Below, piece by piece: positions 1-6,298 of a stretch of 10,146 bases of DNA (within the stretch, counting starts at the first letter, position 1; every line of letters starts with the position of its first letter). This DNA comes from JAXGVG01 sp040773965 (lineage in GTDB: Bacteria > Pseudomonadota > Alphaproteobacteria > UBA9219), in the NCBI GenBank assembly GCA_040773965.1, contig JAXGVG010000061.1, positions 1 through 10,146 of the forward strand, read 5' to 3'. Made by a program: the position numbers and the translations under genes. The notes beneath the pieces were generated by a model. That model was not told the DNA's origin. It worked only from the letters and a program-made list of their open reading frames with translations, and searched no databases.

Positions 1-34
1 GAATGATCTGTTCTTCCGTAAATCTCTTCTTCAT
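1..34 (-). CDS. IS3-family transposase orfA, N-terminal fragment
   Basis: The first eleven residues, MKKRFTEEQII, are the classic start of the IS3/IS407-type orfA, the small helix-turn-helix protein that binds the element's ends and is normally joined to the orfB integrase by programmed frameshifting. The ATG (34-32) has a strong Shine-Dalgarno AAAGGAG (47-41) with a 6-base spacer. The gene runs off the left edge of the window, so whether it is intact is unknown. Confidence 0.82.
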   Translation of the reverse strand, partial: MKKRFTEEQII

Positions 35-106
35 CGTCTGCTCCTTTGTGAACGTTTATAGAACAGACTCAACTTCGTTCTGGATCAATTTATGGGGGGC
101 AGGTCA
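1..106 (-). mobile_element. IS3-family (IS407-like) insertion sequence, terminal part
   Basis: Read on the minus strand, the element begins at about base 106 with TGACCTGCCCCCCATAAATT, a terminal sequence typical of the IS407 subgroup of IS3. A leader of about 70 bases follows, then the start of a transposase orfA. The rest of the element lies left of the window, so its other end, orfB and full length cannot be seen. Members of this subgroup usually make 4-bp target duplications, so CTTG (107-110) is the candidate duplicated target, but the partner copy is out of view. The outer boundary is inferred from the terminal motif alone. Confidence 0.8.
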
Positions 107-133
107 CTTGGCACCGCCTTATCTTCAGTGAAT

Positions 134-148
134 GCGGGCGCTTTTTTT
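134..148 (+). other. possible orphan 3' arm of an intrinsic terminator
   Basis: GCGGGCGC followed by seven T looks like the 3' half of a rho-independent terminator. No matching 5' arm lies between the insertion-sequence end (106) and this point. One reading is that the insertion split a terminator and left the other arm beyond the far end of the element. This is inference; chance is possible. Confidence 0.25.
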
Positions 149-240
149 GCGTTAAAAACCCCCTTTGAAACCGCGGCTTTTCTGTGCTACCCAACTAACA
201 GGGGAATATTTTCTGCCATTTTAAGAGGAGATGTTTTGCC

Positions 241-858
241 ATGGTGCTTGCAAATGGAATGGGCTTGGACCTCATCGAAGAAACCCAAAAAGCGACATTT
301 GATCTTCATACGGACGCAAAGCAGCTCAATGCCTACTTCGAGGCCATAGGCCTCGCGGATGCCTGGAAAGCGTATGCCGACGCCCTTTTGGCCAAGGATA
401 AAACGATCAAGGATCACCTTGCGGTCTTTCATCTGGCTGACGATCTTTCCCCTTTCGATCGCTCAATGGGAAAGTACCCTTATGCCCTTCTTCGTTACAA
501 ACCGGTTCGCGTTGTCGCCATAAAGCAAGTTAAATCGGCTGGTGACATATTTAAGACGCGCGAGACTTATCTTGTTCCCTTAATCCCGACTCCCTGTGGT
601 CAAGGGTTTATGTGGGGTCGGCCATCCAATTCTTTTAATCCTGAAACATCATTCCGATCCAACACGCTGAGCAATCAATATGGTCTGAAAGAACAAGAAT
701 TGCCACAAAAAGACAATATCGCTTTCAAATTTGTCTGTTTTGAGGGAAGCGGCACCATCAGTTATGAATGTTACATGGGGAAAAATTACCGCAAGGCGCT
801 CGAGCGGCCGACGCTTTTTTCATATCAGTTTGACGAGCTAAAAAATCCCGCGCCGTAA
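241..858 (+). CDS. hypothetical protein, 205 residues
   Basis: I do not recognise this protein. The ATG at 241 has AGAGGAG (224-230) ten bases upstream, slightly long but usable. An ATG at 231 is out of frame. The product is soluble in appearance, with no signal peptide or membrane segment. The N-terminal third looks helical and charged (around residues 5-60). The rest is mixed, with an aromatic and Gly/Pro-rich stretch near residues 115-130 and a Cys-containing segment near residues 160-180. The gene is more AT-rich than the pepA-lpt block, lies between an insertion-sequence end and a terminator, and has no plus-strand partner. It is therefore a stand-alone, probably accessory gene. Coding is supported by the ribosome-binding site, the ORF length and the terminator 14 bases past the stop. 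No function can be proposed from motifs. Confidence 0.7.
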   Translation: MVLANGMGLDLIEETQKATFDLHTDAKQLNAYFEAIGLADAWKAYADALLAKDKTIKDHLAVFHLADDLSPFDRSMGKYPYALLRYKPVRVVAIKQVKSAGDIFKTRETYLVPLIPTPCGQGFMWGRPSNSFNPETSFRSNTLSNQYGLKEQELPQKDNIAFKFVCFEGSGTISYECYMGKNYRKALERPTLFSYQFDELKNPAP

Positions 859-872
859 TAGGTTCACAATAG

Positions 873-901
873 AAAAGCGCCCTCGCCCGGCGCTTTTTTT
901 T
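873..901 (+). terminator. intrinsic terminator after the 205-residue gene
   Basis: AAAAGCGCC (873-881) pairs perfectly with GGCGCTTTT (889-897) around a 7-base loop, and a run of eight T (894-901) follows. It lies 14 bases past the stop at 858. On the other strand the stem is followed by only four T, so it may also weakly end the minus-strand phosphatase transcript arriving from 968. Confidence 0.85.
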
Positions 902-967
902 GTTTTGGAACTTCCTTCTCGTCATTCCGGACGCCTCAGAAAGACGTCCATAAATTTCCCTTACCCT

Positions 968-1495
968 CTACCCCCACACATCCACCGCCACCATCTCAGT
1001 ATTCCCGAGATCGCAACCCGTCATGCCGTAAATGAAATACCAGTGACTCACGGCAAGAACGCTGTTTTCGTCTTCCTCTCCACGCCATTTCGCACGGAAG
1101 GCTTCGATCCGCCGCAGTAAATCCTCATGGCTTTCCTTCGCGGGCAGCCACCAGTTTTCTTCGGTAAGCAGACTAAAATCCACCTGTGGCCAATCTCTCT
1201 TAAGAATGCTGGCGGGCGTGCCAATGTCGCAACTGTAGAGACGCCGTTCGCCGACCAACGGCTCCACGCGCACGGGCGCGCCGATCACGCCGCCAATCGC
1301 CGTGGCCGTCTGCAAAGCCCGCGTGTAGGGGCTGCTGAAAATGGTTGTGATGCCCTTCCCCGCCAGCCGTGCCCCGACGGCTGCGGCCTGTTGATGGCCG
1401 CGCGAGGTCAACGGCGCATCCGGCTTTCCCGGATCGCTTCCATCCCGATCGAAAACGGCATTAAATGCGGACTCGCCGTGGCGGAGAAAAAGCAT
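968..1495 (-). CDS. histidine phosphatase (phosphoglycerate mutase-like) family protein
   Basis: This 175-residue protein belongs to the histidine phosphatase superfamily, which hydrolyses phosphate esters through a phospho-histidine. The signature RHGES is at residues 5-9, so His6 is the expected nucleophile. The conserved SSPYTRALQTA block carries Arg59, Glu83 is in the position of the proton donor, and the second catalytic His is His151 in the SHW motif. All core residues are present, so it should be active. The substrate cannot be deduced; the short size resembles SixA/GpmB-like small members. The start is the only ATG next to the motif and an in-frame TGA lies five codons upstream. That TGA is the stop of the 421-residue gene, so the two genes are separated by 12 bases and are probably cotranscribed. 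The Shine-Dalgarno is weak, which suggests translational coupling. Confidence 0.88.
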   Translation of the reverse strand: MLFLRHGESAFNAVFDRDGSDPGKPDAPLTSRGHQQAAAVGARLAGKGITTIFSSPYTRALQTATAIGGVIGAPVRVEPLVGERRLYSCDIGTPASILKRDWPQVDFSLLTEENWWLPAKESHEDLLRRIEAFRAKWRGEEDENSVLAVSHWYFIYGMTGCDLGNTEMVAVDVWG

Positions 1496-1507
1496 AAGCG
1501 TTTTGTG

Positions 1508-2773
1508 TCAGAGTTCGCAACGCGATGGAAGAGCCGTAGCGGTCCCGGGATTCTTGGGCGAACGAACGGGTTCTTGCGGAACGCGCGGCTGTCCCGTCTC
1601 CTCACCTTTCACTTTCAATCCCAATGCCATGTAGCACCGCAAGCGTTCTTCAAGAAAAAGGCTCAATTCCTGCGCCTCGCGGGGATCCAAAGGCTTCAAC
1701 GCGCGCAAAAGCGCTCGCACTGTTACCAATGAGTCTTTAAAATCAAAAATTTCCTTCAACTCAGCGCCCGAAAAAGTCAATGCGACAACCCCCTTGGCGA
1801 CCCGCCGGGCGCTGGCTTCGACTTCCCCTCGAACAAATTTCTCCGCCGCTTGCTGTGGATCGCCTTTTTTCAACAACGCTTCGATCGCCTTTTGCGCGGC
1901 TTTTTTCTGAAGCTCAAGATCACGAGGAACTTGTTCCAAAGCTTTGTAGATCTTTTGCGCGTTTTGGCCGACTTTGTCGGTTATCACCCACTCCCCTTCG
2001 TTTTTCTTACATTTGAAGACAAAGCCGAAATCCTCTCTGTCGAAAGAGTTCGAACGAAAATACCTGGCGATTTCCTCCCCTACGAAAGCCTCAAGCGCCT
2101 TGGCCCTCTCGGCCCGGGTTTCGTCTTCGGTCCGTCCAAAGGCATACGTCCTTTCCCAAACAGTCGCGTACTCGCCGGACGCGACGAATCCGACCTTGGC
2201 GTCGGCGACCGCTTTCCAAAGAACACCCCTTGTGAATGACGAAGCCGCTTGAACCGCATCGCTCAAAGATTCTTTTGCCTTCCCAACTTGCTTAAGTTGC
2301 TTCCGGGCGGCGGATGGGTTCAGGGTGCCGACCTTAAACGCTTGCTGCAAAGCCCCGCCCACAACGTCCCTAACACCGAAAAGGGCCGCGTCCAGGGCGC
2401 GATCGTCGACTTCGCCGGAACCGTTTTGACGTTCAAGAACCTTGGTTTTTGCAGCCGCCAGCGCCTTGTCCAGCACTTCCTCCGCAGTTGTCCGCGCGGG
2501 TTTCCATGGCGAGTAGGCGCTAAAATCCAGCGTTCCCGGCTGCGGCGGCAATTCCCACTTAATTTCGAAAGGCCCGTTGGCAAGTCTGTCTTCAAGATAG
2601 GCGACCGTGTCGCTAAAAACCTGCGTAAAATAAGGATTAAGGCAACACAAGGTTTTGGTTTTGGGAGCGAGGGGCTCGAGTCCGAGAAGGTCGTCTCCGC
2701 CCTCGGCCTTTTCGGGGGGTACCGAAAGAGGCTCTTTTTTCAGGACGGTAAGATAGGGAGACGCTACCAACAA
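1508..2773 (-). CDS. hypothetical protein, about 421 residues, TTG start
   Basis: I do not recognise this protein. The frame is open for 421 codons from a TTG at 2773, preceded by a G-rich CGGGGG element four bases away. No ATG exists until close to the C-terminus, so the true start could also be a GTG or TTG further in. The product appears soluble and largely helical, rich in Ala, Lys and Glu. It has several amphipathic stretches (about residues 95-200 and 265-400), a Cys-Cys pair near residue 43, and a Pro-rich, low-complexity tail of about 30 residues. No signal peptide, membrane helix or catalytic motif was seen. Its stop lies 12 bases before the histidine phosphatase start and in the same frame, so the two are probably one operon. 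The opposite strand has shorter overlapping ORFs, none with family motifs. Confidence 0.62.
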   Translation of the reverse strand: MLVASPYLTVLKKEPLSVPPEKAEGGDDLLGLEPLAPKTKTLCCLNPYFTQVFSDTVAYLEDRLANGPFEIKWELPPQPGTLDFSAYSPWKPARTTAEEVLDKALAAAKTKVLERQNGSGEVDDRALDAALFGVRDVVGGALQQAFKVGTLNPSAARKQLKQVGKAKESLSDAVQAASSFTRGVLWKAVADAKVGFVASGEYATVWERTYAFGRTEDETRAERAKALEAFVGEEIARYFRSNSFDREDFGFVFKCKKNEGEWVITDKVGQNAQKIYKALEQVPRDLELQKKAAQKAIEALLKKGDPQQAAEKFVRGEVEASARRVAKGVVALTFSGAELKEIFDFKDSLVTVRALLRALKPLDPREAQELSLFLEERLRCYMALGLKVKGEETGQPRVPQEPVRSPKNPGTATALPSRCEL

Positions 2774-3063
2774 AGCCCCCGAATTTCTTGAATCCGCCTT
2801 ACGTGCTAAACGTCGAATCTTGGTCTGGCAATAGTAAATAGGTCGTTAAGCATAAAAAGATTCACAAAAAAGGTCCGCTGTTGACGCAACGCGGCAGGAT
2901 ATTTTTTTTCTGTCTCAACAAAGGCGCGGTAAACTGATTTTCCAAACGCGCGCGCAACCTGCGCAAACGGCGCCTGAATGAGTCCATAACGCGCGCCGAA
3001 CGGGCACGCAACGCATGCCAAACGGGCTCGCAAACGTAAGGCCCCTTGCCTTTTTTTGGCAAG
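2774..3063 (-). other. intergenic region without a convincing gene
   Basis: This stretch separates holC from the 421-residue gene. Short minus-strand frames of up to 75 codons occur in it, but they overlap each other in different frames, are rich in Arg, and lack clear ribosome-binding sites, so none is called. The part next to the 421-residue gene (2774-2880) is AT-rich and is where its promoter should be, but no good -35/-10 pair stands out. The part next to holC is GC-rich and holds the hairpin listed separately. Confidence 0.5.
3038..3063. repeat. hairpin immediately downstream of holC
   Basis: CTTGCC (3045-3050) and GGCAAG (3058-3063) form a perfect 6-bp inverted repeat around seven T, abutting the holC stop codon. 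On the minus (holC) strand the loop is A7 and no T-run follows, so it is not a standard intrinsic terminator but could stabilise the mRNA 3' end. On the plus strand AAGGC (3038-3042), GCCTT (3048-3052) and the following T-run resemble a small terminator, though no plus-strand gene reaches it. Confidence 0.4.
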
Positions 3064-3516
3064 TCAGTCCTGCGCCTCGTTCGTCCAGCCGCGCTCGCCC
3101 TGCCGCCAATAACTCACGTCATGCCCGGCGCCTTTATAGGACTTCCAGCGTTCGCGCGCGGCGGCCACGACGGCTTCGTCGTTGCCGTCGAAAATTTCGC
3201 AAACGCGCTGAAAATCGCCGATATCTTCCGACCTCGCGCCATCCGTCAGGAATAAAACTTCCGCGTCGTTCGGACGTTCATCCGCCGTCGTCAACCAGAC
3301 CGGCTGAGCTTCCGGATCGCCGTCTTTTTCGCTGCCGTGCGGCAGGAAACCGTCCGGCTTGTACGTCCACAGATGATGCGTCAACGCCTCGATGCGCTCC
3401 GCCGAACTTGCCATCACCACCGCACGCCAGCCGCGTTCCAGCGTCTTTTCCAGAAGCTCCGGCAACGCCTGCTCAAGCGTCTTTCGCGTAAGATGATAGA
3501 AACGGATTTCGGTCAT
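3064..3516 (-). CDS. holC: DNA polymerase III subunit chi
   Basis: The 150-residue product matches the chi subunit of the replicative polymerase clamp loader, which links the gamma/tau complex to single-stranded-DNA-binding protein. The N-terminal MTEIRFYHL, the helical TLEQALPELLEKTLERGWRA segment, the LWTYKPDGFLPHG block (about residues 49-61), the QPVWLT strand and the later RARSEDIGDF-like region follow the family order. Its length is close to the E. coli protein (147 residues). The ATG at 3516 overlaps the pepA stop by four bases (ATGA), so it is translationally coupled to pepA and shares its promoter. A 24-residue upstream extension is possible in frame but would lie inside pepA and is not homologous to the family. 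pepA-holC is a common proteobacterial pair. Confidence 0.93.
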   Translation of the reverse strand: MTEIRFYHLTRKTLEQALPELLEKTLERGWRAVVMASSAERIEALTHHLWTYKPDGFLPHGSEKDGDPEAQPVWLTTADERPNDAEVLFLTDGARSEDIGDFQRVCEIFDGNDEAVVAAARERWKSYKGAGHDVSYWRQGERGWTNEAQD

Positions 3517-5021
3517 TGTCCTTCGCAGTATTCCGCCACAAAACGGTCCAGCAGGCGCACGCCGAAGCCTGTCGGGCCTTTGGGGCAAGTGGGCCTGTCT
3601 TTATCCCTTTCGGCCACGCCCGCAATGTCGATATGCGCCCACGTCATGCCCTTCTTCACGAAACGCTTGATAAACTGCGCGCCCGTGATGCTGCCCGCGT
3701 CGCGTGAACCGGAAATGTTCTTCACGTCCGCCATCGGCGTTTCGAGCGTTTTATCATAAGCTTCACCCATCGGGAAACGCCACAACCGCTCCTCCACGGC
3801 CTCACCCGCCTTGTAAAGCTGTTCGGCCAGCTTGTCGTCGTTCGAGAACAGCCCGGCGTACTCCTTGCCCAGCGCAATGACTATCGCGCCGGTCAGCGTC
3901 GCCAGATCGATCACAAAACGCGGGTTGAATTTCTCCTGCGCGTACCAGACGGAATCCGCCAGAACCAGACGCCCTTCGGCGTCGGTGTTGAGCACCTCGA
4001 TCGTTTGGCCGGACAAACTGGTCACGATATCGCCGGGCCGCTGGGCCGTGCCGGAAGGCATGTTTTCCACAAGCCCGATGACGCCGGCGGCGTTCACCTT
4101 GGCTTTACGCGCGGCCAGCGCCTTCATGGCGCCGATCACCGTCGCTGCTCCGGCCATGTCGTGCTTCATTTCGCCCATGCCCCCGGGAGGTTTTAGGGAA
4201 ATGCCGCCGGTGTCGAACGTGACCCCCTTGCCCACAAACACTACAGGGCGCTTGTCCTTCGCCGATGGGTTGCCTTGCCAACTAAGGGTAACCACACGGG
4301 GCGGTTTTGCGCTTCCCTGCGCCACGCCCAAAAGCGCCCCCATGCCGAGCCTTGCAAGCTGTTTCTCATCTAAAACATCAACTTTAAGTCCGTGCGCCTT
4401 GAGTTCCAGACACTTTTTTGCCAGCGATTCCGGGTAGATAACGTTGGCGGGTTCGGCAACCAGGTCCCTGGTAAGAAAGACGCTTTCCGCGACCTTTTCC
4501 AGAGAGGCAAAAACCCGGCGGGCTTTTGGGACATCTTGCGTGCCTATAGCCAGCGCTTTGAGTGCCGGTTTATCCCCTGTTTTGAGCCGTGTGCGGTACT
4601 TATCGAACCTATAAAAGCGCAGTTGCGTGCCATAAGCCGCGTGGGCCGCCGCCTCGGCTGCCGGCAACGTTAACCCTTTATGCCTGTCGATCAGAAGCGT
4701 TGCCTGCGCGGCCTCCCTGCCCTGCAGAGCCATAACGGCGGCTCCGCCCATTTGCTCGAAAGTGACGTCTTTCGCCTCCTGCGGCTTGCCTATGCCCACC
4801 AGCACAAGCTTGGCAAGGCGGGTCCTAGCGGGAGCCAAAATCGCCAGCGTCTGCCCCTTGTCGCCCTTGAACGAACCGGCCGCTATGGCCCGGCGCAATG
4901 CCCCGCCCGTTTTACGGTCAATCTTCGTTCCTTCATCCCCCAGTTTAGGACCGGTGGCCACAGTCAGAACCGCTACGCCCTGCGCAGGCAACGCCTTAGA
5001 AACAAACGATATTTTGAGCAT
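3513..5021 (-). CDS. pepA: leucyl aminopeptidase (M17 family, PepA)
   Basis: This 502-residue cytosolic metallo-aminopeptidase releases N-terminal residues from peptides. The M17 signature NTDAEGRL is at 345-352. Residues Lys265, Asp270, Lys277, Asp288, Asp347, Glu349 and Arg351 align with the E. coli PepA metal and catalytic residues at a constant offset of five, so the site looks complete. The N-terminal part (about 1-165) is the variable macro-like domain and the C-terminal part the peptidase domain; the family forms hexamers with two metals per subunit. I chose the ATG at 5021 because AGAGGGG (5034-5028) sits six bases upstream and the protein then begins MLKISF as expected. An in-frame start at 5093 would add 24 unrelated residues and overlap the promoter. 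Some family members also bind DNA, which is not assessable here. It is the first gene of the pepA-holC unit. Confidence 0.96.
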   Translation of the reverse strand: MLKISFVSKALPAQGVAVLTVATGPKLGDEGTKIDRKTGGALRRAIAAGSFKGDKGQTLAILAPARTRLAKLVLVGIGKPQEAKDVTFEQMGGAAVMALQGREAAQATLLIDRHKGLTLPAAEAAAHAAYGTQLRFYRFDKYRTRLKTGDKPALKALAIGTQDVPKARRVFASLEKVAESVFLTRDLVAEPANVIYPESLAKKCLELKAHGLKVDVLDEKQLARLGMGALLGVAQGSAKPPRVVTLSWQGNPSAKDKRPVVFVGKGVTFDTGGISLKPPGGMGEMKHDMAGAATVIGAMKALAARKAKVNAAGVIGLVENMPSGTAQRPGDIVTSLSGQTIEVLNTDAEGRLVLADSVWYAQEKFNPRFVIDLATLTGAIVIALGKEYAGLFSNDDKLAEQLYKAGEAVEERLWRFPMGEAYDKTLETPMADVKNISGSRDAGSITGAQFIKRFVKKGMTWAHIDIAGVAERDKDRPTCPKGPTGFGVRLLDRFVAEYCEGQ

Positions 5022-5027
5022 CAAGAA

Positions 5028-5034
5028 CCCCTCT
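5028..5034 (-). promoter_or_regulatory. ribosome-binding site of pepA
   Basis: AGAGGGG on the minus strand lies six bases before the ATG at 5021. It decides the start: the longer frame opening at 5093 has no comparable site. Confidence 0.8.
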
Positions 5035-5074
5035 ATGAAAAACTCAACACGATTGCCGTTTTGGCCTAAACTGG

Positions 5075-5103
5075 ATAAGAAACTCCCGAACAAGGACTGT
5101 CAA
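5075..5103 (-). promoter_or_regulatory. sigma-70-type promoter of pepA-holC
   Basis: On the minus strand a perfect -35 box TTGACA (5103-5098) and a -10 box TCTTAT (5080-5075, four of six consensus bases) are separated by exactly 17 bases. Transcription would begin near 5068 and leave a leader of about 47 bases before the pepA ATG. The position inside the divergent pepA-lptF gap fits. Not tested against a background rate of chance matches. Confidence 0.65.
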
Positions 5104-5136
5104 GCGATCCCGAATCACGACGATTCGCGCCCCCGA

Positions 5137-5141
5137 AAGGA
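5137..5141 (+). promoter_or_regulatory. Shine-Dalgarno supporting a CTG start of lptF
   Basis: AAGGA ends eight bases before the CTG at 5150, an ideal spacer. Only one base separates it from the out-of-frame ATG at 5143, which opens a seven-codon ORF. Confidence 0.5.
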
Positions 5142-5149
5142 AATGCTCC

Positions 5150-6298
5150 CTGATACGTCGTCTTAACCTTTACCTGTTCCGCCAGATTCTCATCGCCTTC
5201 CTGTTCGCCGGAATCGCGGTGACGTGCGTCGTTTTGTTCACTCAATCTTTCCGCTTTCTTTCTTTCGTCATCGACAATTCGAGCACGATCCTGATTTTCC
5301 TCCAGCTAATGGGGCTTTTGATTCCCACGTTCCTGCCGCTGGTCGTTCCGCTGGGCCTCGGCATTGCCGTCCTCTTTATCTACTATAAATTCGCGGTGGA
5401 CAGCGAAATCGTCGTCATGCGCGCGGTCGGCATCAGTTCGCTCAAACTGGCAATGCCTGCGCTTGTGCTGGCCGTCATCGTCACCTTTTTCGGCTATCTT
5501 TTGACCACATGGATCGCGCCCGCCGCCAACCGCGAACTGGTTGCGCTGCAGTACCGGGTGCGCGACAACTTTTCCGTTTTTCTCGTTCGCCCTGGCAACT
5601 TCAACGATATTGCCGAAGGGCTCACCTTCTATGTCCGCGCGCGCGGCAACAACGGCGAACTGCAGGACATTCTTGTCCACGACGTCCGCAATCCGGAGAA
5701 GCCCGTGACGATCATGGCCGAAAGCGGCCAATTCACGGCCAACGACAATGACCCGCAAATTCTCGTCTTCAAGGGCAAGCGGCAGGAAATCGACACGAAA
5801 ACGGGGCGTCTGTCGCAGCTCGATTTTGAGCGCTACGTTCTCGATTTGAAACTCCTGCGCAGCAACATGGGCAACCGCCTTCCCGATCCGCGCGAGATGA
5901 CGATGAAAGAGCTCTTCAACCCGCCACGCGATCCCGCCAAACGCCGCACGACGCTGGAACACATATACGCCGAGCTTCACCAGCGTCTCGCGTCGCCGCT
6001 GCTGGCTCTAACCTATACATTGATTAGCCTGACGGTCATTCTGGCGGGCGAGTTCAACCGCCGCGGCATGATGCGGCGCATTCTTGCCGCCGCCGTCTCG
6101 ATCATCGCCGTGCAGGCCGCGACGCTTTCCATCGGCAGCCTGATCGGCAAACACACCTGGCTTGCTGTCGCCCTTTACGCCGTGATTTTGACGCCTGTTC
6201 CCATTTGCCTTGCCATTCTCGCCCTGCCGGGTTTTGGCCGCCGCCTGTTCCTGTCGCGGCTGTTCCATCCCTTTACAACCCGCGCCGTGCCGCCATGA
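5150..6298 (+). CDS. lptF: LPS export ABC transporter permease LptF
   Basis: LptF is one of the two inner-membrane subunits (with LptG) of the LptB2FG transporter that extracts LPS and passes it to the LptC-LptA bridge. The frame shows the family plan. Three N-terminal membrane helices lie at about residues 10-34, 44-80 and 97-125 (numbered from 5150). A periplasmic beta-jellyroll segment follows, and three C-terminal helices begin around residue 275. From CTG 5150 the protein is 382 residues and starts MIRRLNLYLFRQ, like the family. No ATG, GTG or TTG occurs in frame between a TGA at 5036 and a GTG at 5219, and starting at that GTG would cut through the first helix. The choices are a CTG start (AAGGA eight bases upstream) or a one-base insertion in the CCC at 5148-5150 disrupting an ATG start at 5143. 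The end overlaps lptG by ATGA. The start coordinate is therefore uncertain; the identity is not. Confidence 0.9.
   Translation: MIRRLNLYLFRQILIAFLFAGIAVTCVVLFTQSFRFLSFVIDNSSTILIFLQLMGLLIPTFLPLVVPLGLGIAVLFIYYKFAVDSEIVVMRAVGISSLKLAMPALVLAVIVTFFGYLLTTWIAPAANRELVALQYRVRDNFSVFLVRPGNFNDIAEGLTFYVRARGNNGELQDILVHDVRNPEKPVTIMAESGQFTANDNDPQILVFKGKRQEIDTKTGRLSQLDFERYVLDLKLLRSNMGNRLPDPREMTMKELFNPPRDPAKRRTTLEHIYAELHQRLASPLLALTYTLISLTVILAGEFNRRGMMRRILAAAVSIIAVQAATLSIGSLIGKHTWLAVALYAVILTPVPICLAILALPGFGRRLFLSRLFHPFTTRAVPP

Noticed and set aside
187..432. 81-codon minus-strand ORF over the start of the 205-residue gene
   Set aside because: The plus-strand gene has the better ribosome-binding site, greater length and a terminator.
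1127..1732. 201-codon plus-strand ORF crossing the phosphatase and the 421-residue gene
   Set aside because: It spans two minus-strand genes, one with full catalytic motifs, and has no recognised features.
2806..3033. 75-codon minus-strand ORF in the holC-hypothetical gap
   Set aside because: Competing frames overlap it, it lacks a clear Shine-Dalgarno and no motif is visible; left as intergenic.
3832..4437. 201-codon plus-strand ORF opposite pepA
   Set aside because: Ser/Pro/Ala-rich shadow lying over the pepA catalytic domain.
5143..5166. ATG at 5143 as the real lptF start without a frameshift
   Set aside because: As written it reads seven codons to TAA; it would work only if a base were removed at 5148-5150.
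5306..5980. 224-codon minus-strand ORF opposite lptF
   Set aside because: Composition is typical of an antisense shadow (rich in Arg, His, Asp); no motifs, and lptF is certain.
5219..6298. lptF beginning at GTG 5219
   Set aside because: It would remove the conserved start and cut into the first membrane helix. The frame upstream (RRLNLYLFRQ and following) is clearly LptF.
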